Shown: positions 1 through 9,789 of the stretch, in pieces
Numbering within the stretch: the stretch's first letter is position 1
How the letters are laid out: the number at the start of each line of letters is the position of its first letter
DNA from: Chara braunii
Taxonomy: Eukaryota > Streptophyta > Charophyceae > Charales > Characeae
Direction: 5' to 3'
Assembly: GCA_003427395.1 (NCBI GenBank)
Contig: BFEA01000717.1
Location: 593,401 to 618,118, forward strand
Length of the DNA stretch: 24,718 bases
Notes under the pieces: generated by a model
Seen by the model: only the letters and a program-made list of their open reading frames with translations
Told to the model about the DNA's origin: nothing
Database searches by the model: none
Made by a program: the position numbers and the translations under genes

Positions 1-278
1 TCTCATAAGTCGATGTCGCTACCTTCTCTGAAGGCATCCTTGCAGACATGAACTCTACGGGTTTATACCCATTGCCATCATCTTGTTGTAAGACAACACC
101 TATATCATACTGACTTGCATTAGTAGTGACAACAAAAGGCAAAGACGAATCCGCTACCTTGAGGACTGAGTACTCTATCAAGGCCTGCTTCATTTTCTTT
201 AGGGCTGACATACAGTCTTGGTCCCACTTCCAGATCGCTTCTTTCCTTAGCAATCTACGAAGGGGTGCAGCGATGGTC
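1..278 (-). pseudogene. RNase H domain start, first catalytic Asp replaced by Asn
   Basis: After the frame change the minus strand encodes TIAAPLRRLLRKEAIWKW, then FVVTTNASQYDIGVVLQQD and YKPVEFMSARMPSEKVATSTYE, running off the window at position 1. This is the RT-RNase H connection and RNase H of Ty3/gypsy elements. The family usually has T-T-D-A-S at the first catalytic position. Here the codon is AAT (Asn), a single G-to-A change that should remove metal-dependent cleavage. Confidence 0.8.
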
Positions 279-279
279 G

Positions 280-1359
280 ATAGTAGTTTGCCAATCCTAA
301 GAACGACCGCAACTCTGTCAATGTGAGGGGAGTTGGCCGGTCTCTAATCGTTGCTATCTTACTATCCTCAGGTTTTATGCCATCTCCATCTAGTACGTGG
401 CCCAGGTACAATACCTACGTCTTGACCCGCTCACACTTTTGTGTGTTGATCTTGAAGTTAGCTTCTCTCAGCTTCTCCAGGACCTGCCTCAGATGAGCCT
501 CGTGCTCCTGGAGGGTCCTACTAAACACTAGAATGTCATCTAAATATACAATCATAAATCTATCTAACCACGACCTAAACAAATAATTCATACAACGCTG
601 AAACATGGATGGCGCGTTGGTTAGTCCAAAGGGCATCACAATAAACTCATAGTGCCCATATCTTGTCTGGAACGCCGTCCTGTATTGATCATCAGGATGG
701 ACTTCTATTTGATGATAGCCTGAATTCAAATCTATCTTGGAGAAGTACTTGCTGCCTTGCACCCGATCCAACAGATCATCTATATGGGGCAACGGTTCTG
801 CATTCTTTACAGTGACGGCGTTAAGACCCATATAGTCGATGCACTTTCTTAACTCTCCCTCTTTTTTCGGGACGAACAGGACAGGTGCTCCAAACGGAGA
901 CGAACTGGGCCTAATCCAACCCTTTTCGAGGAGCTCATCTAACTGCTTGTGCAACTCCTCTAACTCCCGTGGGGACATTATGTACACAGCTCCCTTAGGA
1001 GTCCTACTGTCAAGCTCTATCTCAATGCGATGCTGGATTGGCCGCGACACTACTCATGTAGGCGGCTCAAATAAATCTGCATACTCTTCCAACAACTAGG
1101 CAATGCGAGGGTCGGTCGACTCTTCCTTTCTAGGATCGGTAACTGGCCTAACAAAAGCTACGAAGACCTGTTCTTCTAGCTGCTCCTTCTTCACTAATCT
1201 TGCGAACGCAGGAGCGTTGAGGCAACAATGTGCTAAGGAGTTGTCTACTCCTGACACATGAAACATGCGAGCAGTCGTAACTTCACCTGAGGGACAAGGG
1301 AGCCTACACTCGTGCTCTCTCAAATGAAGTGTGGCCCCTGTTGCCTCTCCCCAGTCCAT
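280..1359 (-). pseudogene. Ty3/gypsy reverse transcriptase, with stops
   Basis: The longest open piece (1050-415) carries the standard RT blocks: RKCIDYMGLNAVT, FSKIDLNSGYHQI, MPFGLTNAPSMFQ and the catalytic YLDD box in FMIVYLDDILVFSRT. The same frame extends upstream across a TGA and a TAG to 1359. Downstream it runs through a TAG immediately after CERVKT into VLYLGHVLDGDGIKP and LRSFLGLANYYR. At about 276-282 a small deletion removes a few residues after NYYR and shifts the frame into RNase H. The catalytic aspartates are intact, but at least three stops and one shift make the copy inactive. Confidence 0.92.
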
Positions 1360-1554
1360 TCAAAGGAACATATCAAATGGGAGGTTGTCCTCTACGAGAA
1401 GAGTCAGGGAATGGAGAACTCTCTTTACCTTCTCATCTTTCTCTAGGCGAAAATATGCCTGGACTCCCTCGACGTAATCCTCGATTTGCATTGTGCGATT
1501 GTCTGCGAGGATACTGACTATGGGCTCTTCTAACTTTTGGACTTTTAAATTAGC

Positions 1555-1640
1555 TTCAGCTTCTGCAGTGCTTTGCAGCTGATATAGCTACGGGTGGCCC
1601 CACTGTCTATAAGAGCCCCAACCCTGCCTCTAAAGACCTT
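1555..1640 (-). pseudogene. Aspartic protease active-site region
   Basis: The minus strand encodes GRVGALIDSGATRSYIS. The catalytic D-S-G triplet is at 1607-1599, preceded by the usual hydrophobic strand. This is the retropepsin-type active site that processes Gag-Pol. It lies between the zinc knuckle and RT, as in all Ty3/gypsy elements. Surrounding frames are broken, so only this core is recognisable. Confidence 0.7.
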
Positions 1641-1943
1641 TGTCTACTAGTAGTTGTCCCTTTCTGTCCTTTTTCCTCTTTGTCGAGGCTGGCATCCTCT
1701 CCTTCAATTCTTCTGCCAGACCTGTGAGGAAAGTGCCTAGAGAGATTCTAATACAAGTAGTCTCCGGATAGCTACCTAGGCACTGGCCAGCAACCTTTGC
1801 CATAGACACATGTGGTTTGGGAGTTTCCCTGTGGTGCGCGCACTCTCCTCCACATGGTCTAGGGGTAAGGGAAGTTGCAACCCCTACCAGCGGTTGACTT
1901 TTGCTACCTCTGCAACAGCTCGTCGGACATCTCTAAATTTGGG

Positions 1944-2290
1944 GCAGTATTTGATAAAGTGCCCCGAATCACTGCATTAGATGCACTGATCCGCATCTAT
2001 CCTTTTTTGCCATACACTCTGTTATAGGCCCGACGCTTCCCAGGGTCTGCCGTGCGGCAGGCCAGGGTGCCATTCAACCCTCTTGGAAAGTGATCGATTA
2101 AAACGAGGACGGTTTTGCGGGGGACCTTGACCCCAGCCTTCCTCTTGGCGATTTCCTCTACTACCAACCCCCTGATTGCCTTGTCCCCGACAACCAGACG
2201 TCTGGCCCTCTTGGCCCCGGCCTCCTCCTCTTCCTTGCGGCCTCCCTCCAACTGCGACAGCAACATAAGTCCTCCGCTGACCATTGCCAC
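1944..2290 (-). pseudogene. Gag nucleocapsid region with CCHC zinc knuckle interrupted by a stop
   Basis: A basic, low-complexity linker (2290-1997) leads to a CX2CX4HX4C knuckle at 1985-1944. It reads C-I-stop-C-S-D-S-G-H-F-I-K-Y-C, so the spacing is perfect but a TAA replaces the residue before the second cysteine. The zinc knuckle binds element RNA for packaging. The intact spacing shows the stop is a recent point change in an otherwise preserved motif. Confidence 0.75.
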
Positions 2291-2309
2291 TGTCCTCCTC
2301 CTCTAGGCC

Positions 2310-3143
2310 TCACTCTATCTGATTGTAGGGGACCTCTTCCATACCACTTTCATCTAGCGTGAGGATCAGATGATCCTTGGCCCTAACTTGGCCAGAGATG
2401 GTACGACCCTTCCACTTTTGCCCCTTGTCCAAGTCTTTGTGCCAGAAAGTAGATGTTGGCATGGACTGGGCTTCAAAAGTCACCACCTCCCTACTCAATG
2501 TATCGTAGGTCATGGTGGGTTGTTTGCTCATTTCGAAAAAGTGTCTGTGTAAGGCATCAGGCATGGCATGATAGAACAATTGAACTAACTGGGTCTCTGT
2601 GACCCCATGTCCAGGGACAACGACCAACTCGTCCATGACTCCCTTGAGTGCCTTGGCACTCTTTCACTAACAAGAGTAGATGGTTTGCAGCTTGTCAGAG
2701 GTTATAAGCCCCCGAGTGGCGTCTGCAAAGTGCTCGCAAAGCAACTTAAAAAATTCATTGAGGGGGGTGATGATGGAGTAGGCTACCATGTCGTTCTTGC
2801 ACTTAGCGGCATTGGCGAGTGATCTGGCGAAGCTTGCTGCTTCATACTTGAGAGCATGGAAGGCAATAAGAACTTGCTCCTCAGGCAAGATCTTCGGGAG
2901 GTGCACCGGGGAATTAATGTTCGTCTCCCAGTTGTCAAAGTTCTCCCGTTTCTTCCCACTATAGGAGTCAAGGAACTTCACTTTGACTGGGTCTCTACAC
3001 GAACGGGTTTCTTGTTCCTTTAGAGTTGCCAGTTTGACACCCTCTATGGCACCTGTGCAAAAGTGCTCCGTATTTTCTAACCTTGCCTTCATCTCTGTGC
3101 CCACATGCATCATCATCTCGCATGCGAATTCCCTAAAGCCCAA
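2310..3143 (-). pseudogene. Gag core (retrotransposon capsid-like domain)
   Basis: Residues such as FLDSYSGKKRENFDNW, LIAFHALKYEAASFARSLA and FKLLCEHFADATRG have the helical W- and F-rich pattern of the retrotransposon gag (capsid) family. Two consecutive stops near 2664-2669 split it. The same frame resumes with KSAKALKGVMDELV, followed by LFYHAMPDALHRHFFEMSKQ, and ends at 2310. Capsid assembly around the element RNA is the family role. This copy is broken and would give only fragments. Confidence 0.75.
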
Positions 3144-3954
3144 ACTGAAATTGTTCTTGCTGAGCCTTCACCGGGAGTTCTATATTTATGGCCATCACTT
3201 CCATTTTTCCCAACAAGTCTGCCTGGCCTTCCATCTGCTTTCTTTGGTCGTCTACCACCCTCAACTCCTTCCCCAGTTTATTTGCCGCCTCCATTCGTTG
3301 CCTCTTCTCTCTGGTGAGGCACAATTTCCACCCCAATCTCTTCTCTTCCTCCATTGTCTAGGGGCGTAGGGGATTCTCTTCCGCCTTTAACTCGTTCATC
3401 ACCGCCTCCTGTTCTGCCCTAGGGGCATACGACATCACTTTTTCTTTTTCTCCCAGGGACAGATTCGCGACCCGCTCTGACACTTTCTTCTCCATCCTCT
3501 TTTCCTCTTCTGTAGTGCCACTTGAATCCCCCTTTTCCCTTTTGACTTTTCTTACCAGGGGCACTTCTTCCTCCACTTCTTCTTCCTCCACTGCCTTTAG
3601 CTTTTCTTCTTCTTCTTTCTTTAACCTTTTCATCTCTTCCTCCAACTTCGTTTTCTTCGCCACCTGCTCCTCCAATAAGGCCAACTTCTTGGCATGTTTC
3701 ACTAACTCTTTCATTTCCTTCTTGGCCTTCTGCGCGACCAATATCTTTGCAGTCTTCTCCTGCTCCTTGGTGTAAGGAGTGGTCGCAGTACCACCCCTCG
3801 TCTCAACTCTGCACGTGCACGTGTGCCAGAAGCCTAACAGAAACAAGAAACGCCAGAGGGTCCCCCAGAGGGAGAACCCCACAAGCAGGCCATACATCGG
3901 GTAGTCATCCATGGTGTGTGGTGCACAATAGTAGACTGTTCCACTCCTCACCAC
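3133..3954 (-). pseudogene. Gag N-terminal coiled-coil region
   Basis: An open frame starts M-V-R-S-G-T-V-Y-Y and has a hydrophobic stretch near residues 20-45. It then becomes highly charged, with K/E-rich heptad-like sequence such as EEEMKRLKKEEEEKLK, typical of a long coiled coil. A single TAG at 3358-3360 interrupts the frame, which continues without shift into MEEEKRLGWKL... and ends at 3133. The next gag segment is in another frame and overlaps by about 10 bp. The position between leader and gag core makes it the gag N-terminus, probably used in particle assembly; that role is inferred. Confidence 0.65.
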
Positions 3955-4516
3955 TTAGACCTACCCACTGACCGACAAACTGACTCTCTAAGGACTATAG
4001 AATCCCTTTAGGACCTTGTCAATTATGGTCTCTAGCCTAGACCTACTACTAAGGCTGTCACTATAGGACTTTACTGCTGATCAAGAGGCATTTAAGGAGA
4101 TCCACCATAACTCCTCAGGAATTCTTTAACGTTGCAAACAGGACGACGTGATCAGCAAGTCCTCTCAAGACTTAGACAGTCGGTTGTGCAGCCCACAGCT
4201 CGGATTTTGGGCCAACCATGCCACACTGAGCAGCCCGCCGGTCTGTATCGGTCCTTGGGAGGGTTAGTCCTCCAGGACATGTCAATCGTCAGACATGGAC
4301 AACACCCTACTCAGCGCATGTGGATTTGGTCAACATAGCTCTACGACCTCATACACAGAGTTCCTGTCACCTGGGCAGAAGAGACTCCATGCAAAAAGAA
4401 GAGACATACAGACTCAGCACGTACCATGGAGTGACTACACATCCATAGGGCGAGGGGATAGGCTGAAGGCTTGGCGAAATTATACCAACTCCAGCTTGGT
4501 CAAATTCGTGGTCAAC

Positions 4517-4738
4517 AGCTTCGGTCAACGCTGGTCAACACCCCGCTCGACGCCTTGGTCAACACCGGTCAACACCTCGGTCAACGCCCAGGTCAACCTC
4601 GATCAACACCTCGGTCAACGCCTCGGTGAACGCTGGTCAAGGCCCAGGTCAACCCCTGTCAACACCTCGGTCAACGCCCAGGTCAACCCCTATCAACACC
4701 TCGGTCAACGCCTCGGTCAACGCCTCGATCAATGCCTC
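4517..4738. repeat. GGTCAAC minisatellite in the retrotransposon leader
   Basis: Degenerate tandem repeats built on GGTCAACGCCTC (12 bp) with variants CACCTC, GCCCA and ACCCC, about 18 units. The last three units near 4700-4738 are the cleanest. Because 12 is a multiple of 3, the tract stays open in frame and gives repeats like S-V-N-A. I do not think this is a protein; it lies in the untranslated leader of the element. Confidence 0.85.
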
Positions 4739-4926
4739 AAGTTCGGCTATGGCTGCCGATCCCTTCTCTTTCACCAACCTTCACCTTCCTCCTCTCTCCT
4801 TCCTCATCTTTCCTTTCTTCTTCACCTTCTTTCTCCCTCGCTTCGTCTTCGTAATCCTCTCTAGTTTCCTCCTTCATGTCCGAGCTCAGCGGCTATGGCC
4901 GCCACCTTCCTCCTTGAACTGCACAC

Positions 4927-4929
<3 letters not shown>

Positions 4930-4988
<59 letters not shown>

Positions 4989-4989
4989 N

Positions 4990-5056
<67 letters not shown>
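4930..5056. repeat. (CT)n microsatellite in the retrotransposon leader
   Basis: An almost pure CT tract of about 127 bp, broken only by one N at 4989. It lies between the primer-binding site and gag. Serine/leucine-rich open frames here are read-through of the repeat. The length may be set by assembly, given the N. Confidence 0.95.
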
Positions 5057-5059
<3 letters not shown>

Positions 5060-5180
5060 GTTATCTTGTGCAGGTGCGCAGCGCTTCCCTGCTATGGCGC
5101 AGTTGCTGACGTGGCACTTAGCTGGCGCCCTTCCTCCTCTTGTTCACTACGACGATGGAGATGTGGAACAGCGGGAACCT

Positions 5181-5192
5181 GCTCTGATACCA
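5181..5192 (-). other. Primer-binding site for initiator tRNA-Met
   Basis: The minus strand reads TGGTATCAGAGC, the exact complement of the 3' end of plant initiator tRNA-Met. This is the commonest primer site in plant LTR retrotransposons. It lies one base inside the LTR end and upstream of gag in the correct direction. The adjacent bases (CCTG on the plus strand) also resemble the tRNA acceptor/T-arm, with one base missing. Confidence 0.85.
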
Positions 5193-5193
5193 A

Positions 5194-5960
5194 TGCAATC
5201 AGACTCGTCTTCTTTCTTACTTAGCATGCATGAAACAGATGGCAATCACACTGGCGACAAGCGCCCACACCAAACTCAGAAAAATCGTGGCCAAGAACAC
5301 AGTTCAGATTCAACTTTCTTCGAAATGGCTATGGCGCCTGTGCGCCTTCACAACACCCTTCCACGTTGTATCCTTAGCAACAGTTCACATGCACGCTACT
5401 CTGGATCTCCCTGGATGTCCCACACACGCTCACCACTCACTGCACACTCATGCACGAACACGCTGTTGACTATCTCTAACCTAGTGCAGCTATGGCTGCT
5501 TGCTACATCTACCACTACTGGCGGCTATGGCCGCTTCGTCTCCCTTGCAGCCATCTTCTCCCTCGGGCACCTGCAGACCTCCTTACACAAGTCGCTCTGG
5601 CAGCGCTTCCGCATGGCTCACAGTCTGAATGAATGAATAACTGGACGCTGCCTCTAGATTTATACTTCTGTTGGTCGCTGGTCTGCTCCTGTCCACCGGG
5701 CCCAGGGTCCACACAGTCCCACATGGTACTTGCTGACTGGACAAGGTCCGACTGGGACTGGGTACCACTGACTGGACATGGTAAGTCTACCCACTTGCCC
5801 ACTTGCCTACGGTCTGCTTCTAAGACTCTCGAAGGGGCAGTCCTAGAAGACTCTAGACTTGTCTACTTGCCCTTTCGGTACTGTAGCAGCTACGGCTAAG
5901 GTTGACCCTTCAGACCTACAGCAGCTACGACCAGACATAAGCTACGACTCCTACCCTACA
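5194..5960 (-). repeat. 5' LTR of the Ty3/gypsy element
   Basis: The inner end is fixed by the primer-binding site. On the minus strand the LTR ends ...GATTGCA, one base before TGGTATCAGAGC. The outer end is inferred from the minus-strand start TGTAGGGTAGG at 5960, which gives a TG...CA LTR of about 767 bp. A TATA-like box lies in its first half, as expected for a U3 promoter. The LTR also contains several copies of a GGCTATGGC(C/T)GC-like motif. The matching 3' LTR is outside the window, so the length is an estimate. Confidence 0.6.
5658..5664 (-). promoter_or_regulatory. TATA box in the LTR U3 region
   Basis: The minus strand reads TATAAAT followed by CTAGAGGCAGCG, about 300 bp into the inferred LTR. 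Position and sequence suit a Pol II TATA box for the genomic transcript of the element. No transcription start can be seen directly. Confidence 0.5.
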
Positions 5961-6470
5961 GGTAAGTAGCTCAAACCTACTTATCCCTCGTATGTGCAAC
6001 AGCTGCCTACAGACAACTTTATGGGCAGGTCACGGGTTCAAACCTAGATGGGGTACACTGTACTGTACTCGGGTCCGGGGAAGGTCTAGGGATTGAGCCC
6101 CGGGATCTGCATTCTGCTACTGCAAAGTTGAAAACCATTTCACTGAACTTCAGCTAAGTCAGAATGGACCCTCAGGAGATGAAGCGTGATGTTTTTTGCG
6201 CCAAATAAGTAGGTTTCAATTTCGTTTAAAAAAATAAAATGTCCATTTTGACGAGATGGCTGTTAGTGTGTGTCACTTGCCCAAAATATACAACCCTACG
6301 ACCCTAAGAGTGGTTCTATGTTGATTTGACGCCAGCTCTCTGCACACTGCATTGTGTGCAGATTAAACGTTATTTGATTTAGGATGTATAATTCAGTTAA
6401 ACAGAAAAGAATGGGATACCCAGCCCATGGGGTGGAATGGAATGCACATGTAAATCTAGATGGATTCAGA
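5961..6470. other. No gene seen; A/T-rich flank of the LTR element
   Basis: Contains no convincing reading frame. There is a perfect 8-bp-arm hairpin at 6340-6361 (CTGCACAC/GTGTGCAG), and a lone GGTTCAAACC resembling a Pol III B box near 6030 without a matching A box. Confidence 0.5.
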
Positions 6471-6656
6471 TGTAGTCAATGATGTTGAGGACTAGCTCCT
6501 TCAAGCCAGCAGTACCAGGACCTTTTTCTACAGAAACTTGCGGCCATGTAAGTGAAGGTCATGCTTTCAATGTACCGGCCCGGTGGCAACTGGTCCCATT
6601 CATTCAGGAGCGTAAAGTTTTTAGGTTAAAAAAAATAGCGTCCGCAGTACTGGCGG

Positions 6657-7158
6657 CTGAAAAAGAAAGAAGGGAAAAAAGGATTGGGTTCCACTTGATA
6701 TGGAGATGAGAGGTACACATCGGGGTTGAATGCATTTGCTTACCACATCTCTTGGCATGGTTTTCCTTTGATTTGTTTGCAATGTACTTCACTCTCTCAG
6801 AGATGCTGCGTATAAAATCCTGCATATTCTCTGTCGTCCTATCGAGTCTGGGAATTCCAGGCAATTGTTCCGCTTCAACGGTGGTCCACGGCCTTACCAC
6901 ATTCAACCACATCAAAGTCCGGCAAGTTCTACTACCACATGGCCACAACATCACTGATATGATGAAAACAGCAAAGCATGGATATCGAACCACCTTGGAC
7001 AACCCCATGAGCAACAGGCTCCACCCTCTTTTTTGCTTCATGCTAGCAGGCTCCGGACAGGCATTGGAACTGCATGTCAGTGGCACAACCATCTTCGTGT
7101 TGATCCTCCTACTAGGTAACCACTTGCAGTCCAGTTTTCCTGCAGGCTGCACACCCAC
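6657..7158 (-). other. Weak candidate host exon and 87-bp intron
   Basis: A minus-strand frame from 7158 ends in LPGIPRLDRTTENMQDF, then RSISERVKYIANKSKENHAKRC, which reads like ordinary protein. It is followed at 6743 by a good donor (G|GTAAGC), and 87 bp later at 6657 by a pyrimidine tract plus acceptor (CTTTCTTTTTCAG). After splicing the frame continues only to a stop near 6604. A separate frame downstream reads LLNEWDQLPPGRYIESMTFT. I do not recognise the protein. It could be a captured or decayed exon, or chance. Confidence 0.25.
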
Positions 7159-7424
7159 ATGTGCATGCTGTATTCAGAATTCAAAACTTTTGAAGAGGGA
7201 AACCGTTAGCTTATCGACACTGAACGCATACATCAGAACTCGTAATAATACAAACCATGAGCTTATCAACAGTATGGATGAGGGTTTGATGTGAAGGCTA
7301 GGCTAGCTAGGCCTTGCACAACATTCACGTTTTGCAGCAAGGTTAAAAACCATTCAGGAGCCAGCCACAATCTTGCCGCTAAGGGCTTTTTCATTTCTTT
7401 TTTTCTTGCCACTAAGGTTAGCAT

Positions 7425-9107
7425 GACAGACGCCTCTACAACCACAAGAGAGGCGAGAACCAAAATGCTACAATACCTAGACAAGACAATCTCAGTGGAA
7501 CAGGCGGCAACGCTAGACAAACCTATGACCCTAGAGGAACTAACATTCGCTGTCCACAGCATGGAAAACGACAAATCCTCAGGGATCGATGGTCTTACCA
7601 AGGAATTCTGCGAAACGTTCTGGCCCGTGATGGGCAATGACCTTCTTCATTTCTACACGGACAGCTGGGAAAAACGGGGGATGGGAGAATCGCTGAGCAG
7701 CAGCGTTGTGGCTGTATTATATAAGAAGGGGGACCAGGAGGACATTAGTAACTATAGGCCAATCTCCCTGCTTACCCGCCCCTTACAAAATTCTGGTGAA
7801 AGCTTTAGCGTTCAGAATACTGGACCTCACAGGTAAATGTTTCCACATAGATCAAGCTGGTTTTATCCCAGGTAGATATATACTAGACAATGTTTTAACT
7901 CTAAACGAGGCAGCAAGGAAAGTAAAAGAGAAGAGGATGAATACATCTATCTTGTTTCTCGATTTTGAGAAAGCCTACGACCAAGTCAATTGGGCCTTCC
8001 TCAACGTGAGCATGAAACGAATGGGGATTGGGACCTAACCTTAGGTAATAGGTCAGGATTTTGTACAATGATGCTTCAGGATGTCTACAAGTCAATAGAC
8101 TTATTTCGGAACGATAGCCGATTCCCTGGTCAGTCCGTCAAGGATACCCTTTAGCCCCACCGATTTTCCTATTTGTCATGGAAGCTATCGCCTCCTTCCT
8201 ACATAAAGACCCCTCGATCCAAAGTCTGTCAGACCTCAATACCGGTACCCCTCACCACATCCAATTACCAACCGTGATAATGTTTGCGGATGACCTCACG
8301 GTCCTCATAAGGGCATCTCATTCCTCTGTAAAAGCATTAGTCAGGGCAACGGAAGCTTTTAGGCTGGCTTCAAAAATGAAGATCAACCGGAAAAAGACGA
8401 ATAGGGTGGTGGCTATCAGAGGAGGCGGCTCCCCGAATGGAGGGACCTGAGGCAAAATGACATGGGAGAAACCGGAAGAGCCAACGAGATACTTGGGAAT
8501 TATGGTAACCAAGGACGGTCCCACCCTGCAAATGGCACAGAACCTGTTGACCAATCAAATCAATAGAATGGGGAGATGGGCCACCACATTCACCTCTTTG
8601 TTGGAAAGAGCCTTAACCATCGATACCTTTATCTTTTCAATGATGTGGTATATCACCTCTATCTGGACTATACCAGACCAAACTATCAAAGAGCTGAAAA
8701 GTAGAGCCAGAGCATACCTATGGTCAGGCAACCCAAACAAAACGAAGTACACCCTAAGATAGGCTGGCACTACATAACGAGAAGGCCATCTAAAGGGGGA
8801 TCAGGGATAATCGATCCCAAACAGGAAACCAAAGGCTTCCAGATCAAGTGGATAGTCAAGTTGCTAACTCAGCCTAGACTAGCATGGCACAAACTAGCCC
8901 TCGATCGCATCAAAGCTATAGCCCGCCTCCAGATCCCAATCAACATGGCTGGCCTGTTTTTGGTGATGAACAAAGTTTGGACACCAAAGACGGCCAGAAG
9001 GAGATGATCCGCAAATTCGTCGACAAACAAGATGCAACCTGCTACCCCCTACTGGACAGCTCTCATCCCCATTTGGAGAGAAATGATGCCAAAAAAAGTT
9101 AAAAAAC
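7425..9107 (+). pseudogene. LINE-A: L1-type reverse transcriptase fragment
   Basis: Starts in the linker before RT (LDKPMTLEELTFAVHSMEND) and carries the non-LTR RT blocks: KSSGIDGLTKEF, LYKKGDQEDISNYRPISLL, QAGFIPGRYILDNV, LFLDFEKAYDQVNW, a degenerate SVRQGYPLAPPIF and the catalytic FADDLTVL at about 8282-8305. Post-RT sequence runs to about 9107. Frame changes occur near 7780 and 8040, and stops near 8448 and 8760. No endonuclease domain, 3' UTR or poly(A) remains. The 3' end abuts the TIR element that begins at 9112. Confidence 0.88.
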
Positions 9108-9111
9108 CTTA

Positions 9112-9719
9112 GGCCTGGACCCCACAGGAATGCGGCTAGGAAAACTTTTGCCGCGGAATTGTTTCCGGGACCCCACATGCCCCGGAAAAGGTCGTGGAAA
9201 GGTTTGGTTTACTCCGCGGAATCATTCCGCGGGGCCCCACAGGCCGCGGAATGTGGCGTGGAAAAGCTTCCGAAACCGTTTCCACATGGTCTGCGGCATG
9301 GAAAAGTGACTTGGGAGGGATTTCCGCCGCAATTTTGTACCGACTCTCAAACGTTGGGGGGCGGTGCATCACGAAGGTTTCCAAGGTCTCCAGCTCAGGC
9401 GGGAGTAGAAGATGTTCGAGCGGCCTACACTGTCGTCCATGTGTCGCACCACTCCGTCAACCGCCACCTGAAGCCGCCCTCCAACGAACATTGGTGGTTC
9501 CTAGGCTCCAGGGGCGGTCACTCGGACGGACCACCACTTCCCATTTCGGGATGGCACCCCGGGCACATTTCCTATTACGGAAAGTTCAATCCGCATTTTG
9601 CCGCAAAACGGCCTCCGGTGTGGGGTCCCCACAGAAGGCTTTCCAAACTTGCCAAGACTCTTCCGACGGCCATTCTGTGGAAACGTCTTTTCCAAAGGAA
9701 CTCCTGTGGGGTCCAGGCC
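9112..9719. mobile_element. 608-bp terminal-inverted-repeat element (non-autonomous)
   Basis: Perfect 18-bp terminal inverted repeats, GGCCTGGACCCCACAGGA at 9112-9129 and its complement at 9702-9719. The interior is GC-rich and full of CCGCGGAAT/ATTCCGCGG palindromes, with no transposase. Open frames across it (for example about 9159-9805 in two frames) reflect GC bias. The flanks CCTTA/CTAG do not give a clear target duplication, so the superfamily is undetermined. It separates LINE-A from LINE-B. Confidence 0.7.
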
Positions 9720-9785
9720 CTAGGCGTGGACCCCACAGGAATGCGGCAAGGAAAACTTTTGCCGCGGAATTGTTTCCGGGACTGC
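9720..9785. repeat. Partial second copy of the TIR element's left end
   Basis: From 9725 the sequence repeats the left end of the 9112 element (TGGACCCCACAGGAATGCGG... to GTTTCCGGGAC) with about two mismatches over some 60 bp, then stops at the LINE-B sequence. It is in direct orientation, so the block 9112-9785 begins and ends with the same about 60 bp. Confidence 0.8.
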
Positions 9786-9789
9786 CTGC

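Larger units (their letters stand above)
1..5960 (-). mobile_element. Ty3/gypsy LTR retrotransposon, decayed, cut off by the left window edge
   Basis: Reading right to left on the minus strand, the parts occur in the order expected of a Ty3/gypsy element: 5' LTR, tRNA-iMet primer-binding site, leader, gag, CCHC zinc knuckle, aspartic protease, reverse transcriptase and RNase H. The integrase and 3' LTR would lie left of position 1, so the target-site duplication cannot be tested. Gag-pol carries several in-frame stops and frame changes, including a stop inside the zinc knuckle and one just before the RT Y-L-G-H motif. This copy therefore cannot encode its own proteins. The right boundary at 5960 is chosen because the minus strand there starts TGTAG, a normal LTR start; it could be off by tens of bases. 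Confidence 0.88.

Noticed and set aside
4626-5636. 336-residue open frame on the plus strand
   Set aside because: It is kept open by the 12-bp minisatellite and the (CT)n tract, and lies antisense in the LTR and leader of a retrotransposon. There are no domain features beyond the repeats.
6020-6045. tRNA or SINE B box (GGTTCAAACC)
   Set aside because: No A box at the right spacing and no cloverleaf can be drawn.
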